DNA of 64,000 nt from Ariolimax columbianus (GCA_036924085.1 JAVGWX010000012.1:31740979-31804978); one strand, 5' to 3'; positions 1-11,166 are shown, numbered from the stretch's first letter. Numbers and translations are program-made. The notes: generated from the sequence alone by a model not told the origin.

Positions 1-1669
1 TTGCAGTGTGACGGAACCCACTGTACCACTACCCTTTTTGGTGCGGACTGCTGGCACAGTTTGCAGAGTGCTGCTCTTAAGTCATTAAGCTCAGTGTTTT
101 TCTGGCTTTTTAGCGCTGTGACTACGGCGAGAGCATCTGTCAGCAGGACTATATGGCTCTCATTTTCACTGTGTGTCACCATTTCTTCCACTGCCGCCCT
201 CAGTGCCTCTGCCCTGAAATTGCTTGTGTACTTACCAGTAGCGAGTGACAGTGTTATTTGTCTGCCATTTGGTAGATTCAGGAATGCTCCTGCCCCTCCG
301 TTCTGTGTAGTGTTTGTTACAGAACCGTCGGTGTATGCATGGGTCCAGTCCATGCTTGGGTAGCTTTTCGTTATGAAGCTTAGGGTAGTATCTCTCCTTT
401 CTTTTTCAGTCTGGCAGTTTTTGTTTGCAATACCTGGTATATTTTCTACCACCTCTGGAAATATATCCTGCCTCCAGGTAGGTTTTCGTACAGTAGTGAT
501 GGGTTTTGGTGTTGTTAGTGCGTTTATGGGATCTTCGTGCATCTTTGCTTTGGCTATTTCTGCAAAGTTTCTCCGCTTTAGTTTCCCATTTCCCAAATTG
601 TTTAGTCTCTGGTGCATTGGATGGTCAGTCAGTCTTCGGAGTTTCTCTGACTGCAGCTGGGCTCTGCAGTCTCTTCTATCGGTCATGGATTGCAGTTTTG
701 TAATCTTTACAAGTTCTACAATTGGTGTTGACTTCATGCCACCTGTTATAATTCTCATGGCTTGGTTTTGAAGTTTGTTAACTTTATCGAAGTTCGCCTT
801 CGCTGCTGTTGTCCATGCCGCAATGCCATACTCGAGAACTGGTCTCACTCTTCCAGTATACAGTTTCTTTAGTATGCCTTCGTCTGCTCCCCAGCTTGTG
901 CCAGCAAGTTTCCTCATGATTGCCATTCTTTCTCTGGCTTTCATTCGGTTTCTCTCAATCTGACTTTTCCATGTCATGCGCCGATCAAATGTAACTCCCA
1001 GATAGGTTGGGTTGTCGTTTGGCTGCAAGATTTTGCCATTTAGACCAGCCATGAGTTCGCCCACTCTTCCAGCGATGTTAGGGCCGTCTGCATCCGATTT
1101 CTTGCTATGGTGAGATTCTGTTCAGAGGTCCACATAGCCAGATCGTCTGCAAACATTGAGCTATGGACTCTTCTTGGTATATTCTCTGTAATATCGTTTA
1201 TATATACCAGGAAGAGTGTGGGTGACAATACTCCCCCTTGGGGTACTCCCTGCTCGAGTGTCACCTTTTTGCTCATCTGCCGTTGTACTTGGACTCTGGC
1301 CGTTCTTTGTTTGAGGTAGTGGTTGATCCACTTGTACATCTTCCCACAGACATCACTTCTTCTTAGCTTGACTCTAAGTCCATCCTTCCAGACTTTGTCA
1401 AATGCCTTTTCCAGATCCACCCAAACAGCTACTGTGTGTTTCTGTGCCTGGTAGGCATCTTCTATCTCCTGGGCTATGAGGATGACCTGGTCCTCAGTGG
1501 ATCTGTGCTGTCTGAAGCCGGCTTGCTGTGGAATTAGTATTCGTTTTTCTTCCAGATGCCACATCAGTCTGGTGTTTATCATCCGTTCCATCAGCTTGCC
1601 AACACAGCTCAGTAGGCTGATGGGCCTGTATCCATTTGGATCTGTTTTATCCTTTCCTGTTTTTGGTAC
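1..1669 (-). pseudogene. LINE-A1 reverse transcriptase core and RNase H (3' half)
   Basis: The open segment 1591-1040 carries RT palm motifs: VDLEKAFDKV (residues 58-67), GVPQGGVLSP (115-124) and FADD (147-150). After about residue 183 the frame breaks. Relative to copy A4 about 73 bp are lost between the WANSWLV and NGK segments, with a short GTC match at the junction. Downstream the RNase H part is readable to the window edge, with FTDGS-like and AEALR-like segments and the start of the VQWVPSHCN block. The enzyme would copy LINE RNA at the nicked target and remove the RNA strand. It ends at the TGGTAC duplication that marks the nested insertion. Confidence 0.85.
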
Positions 1670-2933
1670 TTAACTTAACTTAACGTCTTTATACTGGTTT
1701 AGAAGACCCTGCAGAGTCTGTATACAACCAGTTACATTTACATCACCTTGCTCTAAAATCTATGCGCATCCAGTTTATTCTTAAACGCATTAACTGTCCC
1801 TGCCTCCACCACCTCCCCTGGCAATGCATTCCAAGCAGACACCCCTCTCTGACTAAAAAAATATTTCCTAATATCTAACCTGGACCTCTCTTTAGTCAGC
1901 TTGTAGCTATGCCCTCGTGTTATTGTAGGTGGCTGTATTTTAAAAAACTTGTTATAGTCTAATTTATCGATTCCTCTGATCATCTTATAAACCTGTATTA
2001 AGTCACCACGAATTCTTCTCTCTTCGAGACACTGTAGGCCCGTTTTTCTGAGTCGTTCCTCATAACTGTAATTCTGGAATCCAACTATCATCTTTGTCGC
2101 TCTTTTTTGTATTCTTTCTAGCATGTTTATGTCCCCTCTTTGATAAGGACTCCACACCTGTACACAGTACTCCAATCTAGGTCTAACTAAAGCTTTATAC
2201 AGTTTGACGATCACTTCCTTGCTCCTATGTTTAATATTTCTTTTTATCATACCTAACATTGCATTTGCCTTTTTCACTGCTACCTTAACTTGCTCACTCA
2301 CCTTTCCTGTATGATCTATTATAACCCCTAGGTCCCTTTCCTTATCTATCTTTCTAATATTGTTTTCTCCCATTCTGTAATTATGTTCCATATTGGATCT
2401 ACCCATGTGGATGACTGTACATTTATCTACATTAAACTCCATTTGCCAGCTTACAGACCATTCTCGAATTTTATCTAAATCCGACATCAATATATCCACT
2501 TCCGCTTTAGATGAGACACTACTGCATAGTTTTGTGTCATCAGCAAATTTTGCAATCATGGATCTCATATCAATGTCCAAATCATTTATATATATCAAGA
2601 ACAAAATTGGTCCCAAAACCGAGCCCTGTGGCACACCACTTTTCACTTCACTCCACTCAGAGTACTCCTTATTTATGCCCACCCTCTGCCTTCTTCCTGT
2701 TAACCAATTTTCAATCCATTTGGCAACTTCGCCACCTATTCCATGTGATTTTAACTTTCGAAATAATCTTTGATGAGGTACTCTATCAAAGGCCTTTGCA
2801 AAGTCTAGATAAATAACATCCACTGGCTCCCCTTTATCTATGATTTTAGTAACCTCCTCCATGAATTCTAATAGATTTGTTAAGCATGATCTCCCTCTAG
2901 TAAACCCATGCTGACTATTTCTAATTAGATTAC
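1670..2933 (-). mobile_element. LINE family B (CR1-like), copy B1, nested in LINE-A1
   Basis: A 5'-truncated CR1-like LINE lies inside the RT gene of LINE-A1 in the same orientation. Its 3' end on the minus strand is a short TTAAG-type repeat at 1670-1685. The six bases TGGTAC occur at 1664-1669 and 2934-2939. Removing 1670-2939 rejoins the A1 reading frame across DAILVP and KTGKD, so the insertion boundaries are firm. The retained coding part (about 2933-1753) holds RT motifs YLDFAKAFDRV, GVPQGSVLGP and FADDTKL and runs to a natural stop. It differs from copy B2 at only a small number of positions, which suggests both are young. The open frame begins with about seven codons of A1 sequence, so it has no genuine start. 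Confidence 0.9.
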
Positions 2934-4650
2934 TGGTACCAGTATTGCGTCTTTCCATGCCTGGGGTACAATACCCCTTTTCCAGCTTTGGTTCAGGACT
3001 GATAGTAATTTCCTCTTCGCTGTTTGGCCCAGCCCCATCAGCATTTCGTTTGTTATCCCGTCTTTTCCGGGAGATTTCCTTTTCTTTAGTGTTCTCATAG
3101 CCTCTTCCATTTCGCGCATTGTTAGTTTGGCCATCATGTGCTCTTCAGGAGCCGTATTTATGTTTTCGTGTCCCTTAGCTCATAATGTCTGTATGCTTAT
3201 CTGCAGGGACCTCGATGTGGTTTGCTCTGGCATAGTGATCGACAAAGGCGTTAGCGGCTTTCTTACCTGTGATCAAGTTCTCGCCCTGCTTGATAGTAAT
3301 TTGTTTATTTGACGGGGTTTCGTCGTTCATGGCTCTGACTAGCTTCCATAGCTTGTTCCCGTCTTTGTCCAGGTTTAGACTTTCCGTTTTATTTTTCCAG
3401 CTTTCTCTTGCTGTTTGCCTGAGAGTGTGTTTGTACTTCGCCGCGGCGGCTTTGAGGGCGATGTTTGCCTCCATGGATTTTTCTCGCTCTGCCATGTTCC
3501 TAGCATTTGTTACTGCATCTTCCACTTTCTGCAACTCATCATTCCAGTAGGGCTTATAGTTTTTCCTAGCTCCTCTTGGGATGGTTTCAGTGGCGGCTTG
3601 CATTATTGCCTTGCTTAGGCTCTCTACCATGGGCTTCATTTTTGAGTGTCGTGTGTTGATGGTTTCACACAGCCCATCTGTCAGGATTGCAAATCTGTCC
3701 CAGTCGGCTCGTTTGTAATTCCAACGTGGGAGCGGTTTTGTTTCCTGTGGGCCTACTTCCATGTCAATGGTTAGTCTGATCGGCCTGTGGTCGCTACCTG
3801 TCAGTTGGTTTAGCACCTGCCGGTCTATTTTATGGTGTATGTCCTGTGTGGAGAAGGCCAAATCTGGAGTCGAGGTGGTATGCCATGTTCTTGAATAGAA
3901 GCTAGGGCTATCCTCCGGCCTATTGATTAGGGAGAGATTTGCATCTATCTCCCAATCTTCCACTTCGTCACCTCTGCTGTCTGTGTCAGAGTATCCCCAT
4001 CTCTCCGAGTGGCTGTTGAAATCTCCAACTACTATGCAGTTGGAGTCTCTGACCTCCATACTCGAGAGCGATAGGTCTCTATTTGGTGGTTCGTACAGAT
4101 TGAAAATGCGGAGCTTCGTCTCTTGGGCCATTATGTCAACTCCTACAATTTCTGCTTGTCCGGTGTGATTGACAGATACCGCGCTACTCGGTATGCAGTT
4201 TCTGGTCAGTATCAGGACCCCTCCTTTGTGGCCTTCTCTATCTAGACGGAAGGTCTGGTATCCTCTGATTGAGAATTTATGGTTATTGTTGAGGTGCGTT
4301 TCCTGGATACATGCCACGTCAATCTTACCTTCATGCAGGTGGTGTGTTAGGGAAAGTTTTTTGTTAATGACTCCCTCCGCATTCCACTGTAGTATTTTGA
4401 GGGTCTTGAGGTTTTGGCCAATAGAAGTTGCCCCATAGCCATGTGCCTTGACTCCACGACACATGGGTAGGTGACCACCAGTAGTCAAGGGTGGGCCCCT
4501 TCGAGGCGTGAGGCCCGGCACTATCGCTGCCTGGCGGGACTCCGCAGGATGAGCGCCATGCGTTTTTCTGATAGGTTGTACTGCCATCATACTGCGATTT
4601 ACGTTGCACTGTTTTGTTAGGCTTGCGGCCCCGTGCATCCGATTTCAACA
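2934..4650 (-). pseudogene. LINE-A1 APE endonuclease and N-terminal RT region
   Basis: The open segment 4638-3175 (487 aa) has the exonuclease-endonuclease-phosphatase pattern: QWNAEG (residues 84-89), QETH (112-115), GDFNSH (205-210), TPDLAF (257-262) and SDHRPI (282-287). This enzyme nicks target DNA to prime reverse transcription. The frame stops after HTDIMS at about 3178, and the coding sense resumes in another frame at KGHENI and continues with KRKSPGKDGI, the RT N-terminal block, until the nested insertion at 2933. This is a frameshift in an otherwise well preserved reading frame. The start at 4638 is only the first Met; the true start could be upstream. No zinc-knuckle ORF1 was recognised. 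Confidence 0.85.
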
Positions 4651-5600
4651 GGCGTTTCTGTAGGGATGCCCTCCTTAGCCTTTGGCTGTCCCCAGCCTAT
4701 CTGCAAGGCAGCAGTTGTTTATGATCAGAGTTGTCTCTCTTATGGAAGTTGTCTTACTAGACTATCGAGTCTTCACTACTCGTGTCTATAGGGTGCAATG
4801 ATGATATGTGAGATATATGAGATGGACTGGTTTACCCGGAAGAGAGGCAGTCCAGTGAGTCTGTATCCCAGGATCGTCACGTCCTGCCAGAAACGTAGCA
4901 TTTGCATGTGAGTGGGGTATCTCTTTTTCCTTTTATTTTCTTGGCTTCTATGCAGGGATGGTACGCCTAGCATTCCCCGCCACCTGGGGTGTTGACACAG
5001 TGGGGCAGGTGTGCAATGTCCGCTGGTCTGCATCTCTTCTGCGTCCAGCATGATAGTTATATGGCTGATAACGTACAGAGGTAGATATCGTAGCCGGAGT
5101 GCATTTAGCCAGAGGACAAGCCTGGTAATGTCACAGAGATGTTGTTCGCCTGGTGTGCGGACAACTCTCATGGTCAGTGGTTGAGTCTTGACAGTTCACA
5201 GTGAGGTGGCTGCTCTACTGTTTTCGACACCCCGACCAGGTACTAAGTCTTTGGTTGGTGGTTTCGCACCCAATCGCCGTATAAGGTGAGTATCAAGCAG
5301 TTGTCCGCCCGCTTTGATTGGCGGACGGCAAGGACCTCTTTCTGTGGCTCTACCTGATAGGGCTGGGGCGCAAGCCCCAGGTCCCGAGCATGTAGGAGCC
5401 TCCCATTGCAGTGGTGCTGAGATTTTGGGCGGGATTGCGGCTTACAAGGGTTCGGCCGTAATCCCCCACATGGTAGCCTCGCGCCCTTGGCTTATCAGCC
5501 TGGTACGTGAACCAAAGTGTCTGCGGCTCCTCTCGATTTGAGCTGGTTTTCCGTAGCAACGCCCTGTCATTTGTAGGGTAAAACTGACCTGTCTTCAGAT
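4651..5600 (-). other. LINE-A1 5' leader
   Basis: This is non-coding-looking sequence between the endonuclease frame and the 18S-containing monomers. A 131-residue open stretch (5171-4776) shows no recognisable ORF1 or gag feature. A CTGGGGC...GCCCCAG hairpin-like motif near 5358-5380 resembles the CTGGGGCTA...CCCC motif in the monomers at 5930 and 6120. The monomer-like organisation may therefore extend into this leader. Its assignment to the LINE is inferred from position and shared motifs. Confidence 0.5.
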
Positions 5601-6205
5601 GATCTATTTCCAGCACCCGTTCACTATTTGGTCAGACGAATTTATTGAGGGCTTTTGTTTGTCAATGACCAGGTATTTGAAATCTGCGGTTTCTGCTGAG
5701 TTAAACACGATTTCCGTAGCGTTCTTTCATTTGAGTGTTTGAGAGCTGACTTGTCATCCGTGAGTCTAATACCAGCGTACGTTCATTATTAGACCCAAAC
5801 GGCAGTGCTCTCGATTTGTCAGTTGTTCTACAGTATTGGCGTGTTCAGTCAAATTAAGCCGCAAGTTCCACACCTGGTGGTGCCCTTCCGTCAATTCCCT
5901 TAGCGAGACAATCAAGTTTCTTAGGGGGTAGCCCCAGATTTTCGAGGGTCTAATTCCAGCACATGTTCTCTATTAGACCCCACGAAGGTGTACTTTTTGA
6001 TAGTCATTCTGCAGTATTGGCGTGTTAAGTTAATTTAAGCCTCAGGCTTAATTGTGCTCTTCCGTCAATTCCTTTTTCAGAACACTGGATGCAGACCAAA
6101 CCGGGCCACAGGGGGCATAGCCCCAGATTTCTGAGGGTCTAAATCCAGCACCAGTTCCATATTAAGCCCCAGAAGAGTGGTCTCGGCATGTCAATCATTT
6201 CAGTG
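5600..6205 (-). repeat. About 185-bp tandem monomers, each with an 18S-rRNA-derived core
   Basis: Three clear copies and one degenerate copy are seen. The block TCTAATnCCAGC recurs at about 5764, 5948 and 6137, with a weaker form near 5605. CAGTATTGGCGTGTT-like blocks recur at 5831, 6012 and 6203. Each is followed by the complement of the conserved 18S segment containing TCAATTCC and the TCAAATTAAGCC block (about 5850-5900, 6030-6075, 6215-6265). The rightmost copy continues without a break into authentic 18S. Between the 18S cores lie about 100 bp that are not recognisable rRNA. The array joins the LINE-A1 leader to the 18S fragment in the same orientation. Confidence 0.8.
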
Positions 6206-7447
6206 TTGGCCGTGTTGAGTCAAATTAAGCCGCAGGCTCCCCTCCTGGTGGTGCCCTTTCGTCAATTCCTTTAAGTTTCAGCTTTGCAACCATATTTCCC
6301 CCGGAACCCAAACACTTTGGTTTCCCGGAAGCTGCCCGCAGAGTCATCGAAGCAACTCCTGCGGATCGCTAGTCGGCATCGTTTATGGTCAGAACTACGA
6401 CGGTATCTGATCGTCTTCGCGCCTCTGACTTTCGTTCTTGATTAATGAAAACATTCTTGACAAATGCTTTCGCAGTAGCTCGTCTTGCGGCGATTCAAGA
6501 ATTTCACCTCTAACGCCGCAATACGAATGCCCCCGTTTGTCCTTGTTAATCATTACCTCCAGTTCCGAAAACCAACAAAATAGAACCGAGGTCCTATTCC
6601 ATTATTCCATGCACCATTATTCAGGCAGCCGAGGCCTGCTTTGAACACTCTAATTTTTTCAAAGTAAACGCGCCGGCCACCCAGGACGCTCAGCGAAGAG
6701 CACCCGTGGGAGAGAGCCGGCAGACGGTAGGGCAGGAGACAACGGGCAGTGAATCGGCGCGAGCCGGACCGCCCGCCTGCGCCTGAGATCCAACTACGAG
6801 CTTTTTAACTGCAACAACTTTAATATACGCTATTGGAGCTGGAATTACCGCGGCTGCTGGCAACAGACTTGCCCTCCAATAGATCCTCGTTAAAGGGTTT
6901 AAAGTGTACTCATTCCAATTACGGGGCCTCGAAAGAGTCCCGTATTGTTATTTTTCGTCACTACCTCCCCGTGCCGGGAGTGGGTAAGTAGCGCGCCTGC
7001 TGCCTTCCTTGGATGTGGTAGCCGTTTCTCATGCTCCCTCTCCGGAATCGAACCCTGATTCCCCGTTACCCGTTACAAACATGGTAGGCATGTCACGTAC
7101 CATCGACATTTGATAGGGCAGACATTTGAAAGATGCGTCGCCGGCACATGAGGCCATGCGATCAGCACAAAGTTATCCAGAGTCACCAGTGGGGACGCCG
7201 CAACCCCGCGAGGGGAAACGACGATTGGTTTTGAACTAATAAAAGCGCTCTTTCCGCGAGGGTCGGAGCTTGGTAAGCATGTATTAGCTCTAGAATTGCC
7301 ACAGTTATCCAAGTAGGATCGTGTCATCTAAGGAACCTCGACTGATTTAATGAGCCATTCGCGGTTTCACCGTGAGACAGTGTGAACTTAGACATGTATG
7401 GCTTAATCTTTGAGACAAGCATATGACTACTGGCAGGATCAACCAGA
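6206..7447 (-). rRNA. 18S rRNA gene, 5' two-thirds only (truncated)
   Basis: On the minus strand the sequence starts with the universal 18S 5' end (CTGGTTGATCCTGCCAG, about 7446-7430). It continues through conserved landmarks: CCGCGAATGGCTC near 7360, the complement of the ACCGCGGCTGCTGGC site at 6848-6862, and AATTGACGGAAGGGCACC near 6262. It then dissolves into diverged monomers, so the 3' third of 18S is absent. A few changes at normally conserved places are visible, such as CATGCTCCC for the usual CAGGCTCCC near 7030. This is a single displaced rDNA piece (orphon) and probably not functional. It lies about 3.7 kb downstream of the last recognised collagen exon. Confidence 0.93.
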
Positions 7448-8140
7448 TATCTGTCGGAGACGTACGTACAGCACACACCGGTCGGCGGAGGAAGGGTGTG
7501 TAAAAAGCCTCACTGGGACGGCCGCAGGGACCGACTGACGGGACGGACGGACGGTTTGTTCCACCCGTCCCTCACTCCGTCGACATAGGACCGCCTGACA
7601 GGGGCCTCCCACACGCACCAGACGACCGACCGACCGGGCTCGCTCGAGGAGGGATGGCAGCGCTCTGTGCAGAACGGATCCCAACGACCTCGGCGATGCA
7701 TTTCACTGGGACTAGGAGACAATTTGGCCTGCCGGCCTGCCCTTCTCCGTAGGAGAACGCAGGGCCTCGAGGCACGATTCCTGCTTTCCATTTGCCGGTC
7801 ACAAGCTCTTTGCGAGAGTCGGACCACCAGCGAGACGTACTGTCGAGCTCTGCTATAAGCCTTAGATAAATCACCACGGACGGACCACGTTTCCTGATAC
7901 GGACCAGACTAGCGCACCTCGGTGGAGGAGCCACTACAACAAACCGCACCCAATTCGCTCTACGGGGAAAGGCAGGCGAGCGTTTTCCGCAAGCCCGCGC
8001 TATCGCTCCGCCTGGCGGGACTGAGATCGCTTTACGAACACTGGTTGAAATTGAGTCGCTGCGGCGAGACAACTACCCCAGATTCAAGGTGATTCAAACC
8101 GACGAGCTCCGGCATCAGAGGGCAAACACCTTACCTCGAC
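7448..8140 (-). other. Probable 5' external transcribed spacer of rDNA
   Basis: GC-rich sequence immediately upstream of the 18S start, in the same orientation. It ends around an A-rich/T-rich boundary at 8140-8160 where base composition drops sharply to the intron background. Position and composition fit 5' ETS; no promoter element was identified. Open frames here are chance products of GC richness. Confidence 0.6.
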
Positions 8141-8902
8141 ACCACTGAGTAGTTTTTTTTGCATTCAAATATCCACCCCTGAGTACTGCTGCTGTCTGTG
8201 AGCGTACTTTCCAGATATCTAAATTCTTGAACTTAAATCAATCATCTACTTTTACAAAAATTGTTTTTTAGGACAGTTTGGCTTAATACTGAGGACCCTA
8301 AGTCATTTGTTGTTTCCAGGGGTTATTATAATATTGCCAAAACTATCACAGATGGATACTGAAATATCACTTTTTATCTTTATTTTTATTGACATGGTGG
8401 CATCAGTATCATTATGTCTCCACATGGTTCCCACTGGAACATAAGGCTGCATCAGATGCACTCCTTCTGTTCCTATTCTGAGCCATGTTTTTGAGTTCCG
8501 CACACGAAACACTGACTGAACTGACATCCTTTTTGCATGTACTTCGCTGGGTGTTTCTTGGCGCATCTCTTTCCACGCGGAGTCCAATGCAGCTATACTG
8601 TCCAGCTTCTTTCTTCTTTTTAAAAGTCTGTTCTTTTCACTTTCTCTCCTCAATTTCATGCTGTATTGGTTGTTGCCATGTTCTTCCCCCTGTATTTGTG
8701 TTTGCCATTACTTATGCCTTCTAACACAAAGTAGCATGGTGGAATGTGCTATTCAAATCATCAAAAGAAATGAATACTTCAGTGGGGCCACACCGACAAT
8801 AAGGCTGAGTACCACTGCTTTCAGTGAGTGTAAACCCCCAATAAAATAAAAAAGATCGTAGGATTCGTCTGGTAGATCTGATGCTGTTACTTGCGTTTAA
8901 AT
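8141..8902. other. Intergenic/intronic DNA with a P-family repeat copy (about 8390-8720)
   Basis: No gene is seen. The part 8390-8720 resembles 43960-44330 in a series of short blocks (a GGTTCCC...GGAACATA block, TTCCTATTCTG, CACACGA-like and GAACTGAC blocks in the same order). A diverged dispersed repeat, here called family P, is therefore likely. Its nature is unknown. Confidence 0.35.
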
Positions 8903-8913
8903 AGATTTCAGTT

Positions 8914-9280
8914 CTTCTTCTTCTTCGTACGCTGTCAGACGTCAACCTGAATTTTTTCGAAAAAAGCAGCGGTCATCCTGAGGCTGTCGACACTGCCATA
9001 GAGCTTGTCTAGTGTTGCCACTGGTGATGGCCACATCTGCTTTCTCTGATCCTCGTATGTCGGGCAGTTTTGCAGCAAATGTTCAGCGGTCATTTTCTCG
9101 GTACCATACGAGCATTCGTCAGTGCCACCTATCTTCAATTTATTTAATAGGTGGTACCTCATTCTATTGTGGCCAGTGCGAAGTCTGAAGACCACGACCT
9201 GCTCTCTTCTGTTCAACTGGTAATAGGCATCGTTTTTTGTGTAGCCAGTATGTTCTGTTTCCCATTTGGTCATGTATCTA
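8914..9280 (-). mobile_element. LINE family A, copy A2 (3'-terminal fragment)
   Basis: This is a 5'-truncated insertion containing the last 110 or so codons of the family A polyprotein (open 9273-8935), including KWETEHTGYTK, the DECSYGTEK...EHLLQNCP cysteine/histidine segment and the C-terminal end. A short GAA run follows on the minus strand. An 11-bp target-site duplication AGATTTCAGTT flanks it at 8903-8913 and 9281-9291. The closely spaced Cys/His residues after RNase H are usual for this LINE type. Confidence 0.93.
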
Positions 9281-9291
9281 AGATTTCAGTT

Positions 9292-9867
9292 AACTTCACT
9301 ATCTCATTCTGAGCTACCTTGGTCCAGTGGCAAGACGTAGTCAAGGTGACTAGGGATAGCACAGCATGCATTATTTTTGTTCAGGGTTTACTTCTGAATC
9401 CTTTCATGTGAACAGGTAACCTGCCATGCAGTGAGGGTGTGTCTACTGACACAATTATGAAAGGTAACCCATTCAGAGAATATATAAATTGAGCTTCAAT
9501 GTATGTTTTAAAAAAAAACGTTATATGCATTTGTTGTGGTAGTTGCTGTAGCAGTAAAGTGTACGTAATGATGTTGCTTACTCCAAATACAATAACACCA
9601 TCATCATTTACTGTAGAAGACATGTTTGGTAGAGTTTGTGGAAAGAAGAATAAAAAGATTTTTGGTAAGAAAATAAAAATACAAAACGCAGTCGTAAAAC
9701 AATTAAAAATTGAAGTGAAGAACAGAGAATGAAGTGCAAAGTAATATTAATAAGGTACAACAATTTACAGCAAGAAGAACATAGAACGAAGTTTATTACA
9801 GCCTAAGGAACAGAGAAGATAGAGTCAACGTGAACATACTCCTGCAACTTCCGTGTGGACGTAGAGA
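9292..9867. other. No gene recognised
   Basis: AT-rich sequence. A short open frame at 9499-9732 has no recognisable motif and sits in an A-rich tract. Nothing could be assigned. Confidence 0.5.
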
Positions 9868-10225
9868 TCATGTGGGATTGTAAGCCAAAAGATGTGGGCT
9901 TGTAAGCCAAGAGATGTCAGCTTGTAAGCCAAGAGATGTGAACATGTAAGGCAAGAGATGGGGTCTTGTAAGGCAAGAGATGGGGTCTTGTAAGCCAAGA
10001 GATGTGGGCTTGTAAGTCAAGAGATGTGGGCTTGTAGGCCAAGAGATGTGGGCTTGTAGGCCAAGAGATGTGGGCTTGTAAGCCAAGAGATGTGGGCTTG
10101 TAAGCCAAGAGATGTGAGCTTGTAAGTCAAGAGATGTGGGCTTGTAAGCCAAGAGATGTGGGCGTGTAGGCCAAGAGACGTGGTCTTGTAGGCCAAGAGA
10201 TGTGGGCTTGTAAGCCAAGAGAAAG
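9868..10225. repeat. 22-bp minisatellite
   Basis: About 16 copies of a 22-bp unit built around GATGTGGGCTTGTAAGCCAA. The unit contains a small palindrome (GGCTTGTAAGCC), so each repeat could form a short hairpin. Open frames on the minus strand are translations of the array. Confidence 0.93.
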
Positions 10226-10284
10226 GTGTCCACCAAGAAAACCTAGTATTCCTGTCTGATGCTTCATCAGTATTAGCAGCACTA

Positions 10285-10455
10285 AAGTGCTGCCGAAGAC
10301 GGATGTGTCAGACCGAAAGGTGCAAATATCGCAGTCAATCTGTAAACTAGCGACAAAACGCATTCCGTTCTCCGGACTACATCCTGCTTTTTGCAAACCC
10401 CTTTTCGGGGCTTGGTAGCGGGAGATTGAGAACGAACGCAGAAGAAGAAGCAGCA
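10285..10455 (+). repeat. Dispersed family R copy (3' part)
   Basis: Family R is defined here by copies at 10285, 11893, 26700, 28580, 32115, 38280, 57395 and 58140. Taking the GAA run as the 3' end, this copy reads GACCGAAAGGTGCAAATATC, then AAACGCATTCCGTTCTCCGG, then a palindromic AACCCCTTTTCGGGG block, then GGGAGATTGAGAACGAACG and GAAGAAGAAG. The GAA ending resembles that of LINE family A. Confidence 0.8.
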
Positions 10456-11166
10456 CTAAAACAATATAGAGATCTCGAGCAATGTTCATATTCTATGACC
10501 TAGCTCTCAGCTTTCTCAGCATTACATCCGCGTTTGGTTGATCGGTGGGTCCCCTTCCATTACAATATCGGTGGTAAGGAAGCTGCAGACAAACTAACAT
10601 AACCTTTGAGACGTGAGCATCACATATAACGAGACGAAGATCGTAATTAAAGTCAATTTCAGGGGGAAATATGCCGATCAACAACTCCACCTTCCAAAAT
10701 GAGACAATCACTGTGATTTAATTTTAGAAGAGCAAGTCATTATATTCAGACTGAGTACTGGGCGTAATAGACTAAAGGATAATTTTTCACAACAATATGA
10801 GGATTGGGACAGATTACGGGTATCCATACCATGACCGTGGAAAACATCCTACAAATCTGCAAGCTCGCACAGAAAGAAACAGAGAACAGTACTGGTCTTG
10901 CGAGATAGATAAGAAATACAAGCTGTACGGAGATAAAAAAAATAGGCTTACAAATAACGGTGACCTCTGTAAGATAAACCAGGACCTTGATCTGAGGATC
11001 AACAAAGAAGAAGAAGAAGAGTAAGAACGACGTGTAGTGGTCGGAGGAGCAAGGAACACAAGTTGTATTGGTTTCTTACCAGCAGTAAAAAAGAGCAGAT
11101 TAACAGAAAGAAGTACATATAATTACATGTGGTGGTCAGAAGAGCAAAGATAAGTGTCAAACCTAC
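10456..11166. other. Intron or flank, no gene recognised
   Basis: No splice-bounded Gly-X-Y exon and no transposon protein were recognised between the family R copy and collagen exon 10. A GAAGAAGAAGAAGA run is at 11007-11021. Confidence 0.5.

Larger units (their letters stand above)
1..5640 (-). mobile_element. LINE family A, copy A1 (APE-RT-RNase H non-LTR retrotransposon), interrupted
   Basis: This is a long minus-strand non-LTR retrotransposon. Read 5' to 3' it has a leader (about 5640-4650), an APE-type endonuclease, a reverse transcriptase and an RNase H domain that reaches the window edge, so its 3' tail is not visible. Other copies in the window (8914-9280, 33754-34321, 39034-40878) end in short GAA runs and have 11-12 bp target-site duplications. 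The domain order fits the I/Jockey group of LINEs; the exact clade is not settled. A1 is inactive. A family B LINE is inserted at 1670-2933, the frame shifts near 3175, and about 73 bp are missing in the RT thumb region near 1040 compared with copy A4. Confidence 0.85.

Noticed and set aside
7439..8072. Protein-coding frames upstream of 18S
   Set aside because: GC-rich external spacer next to the 18S 5' end; chance open frames.
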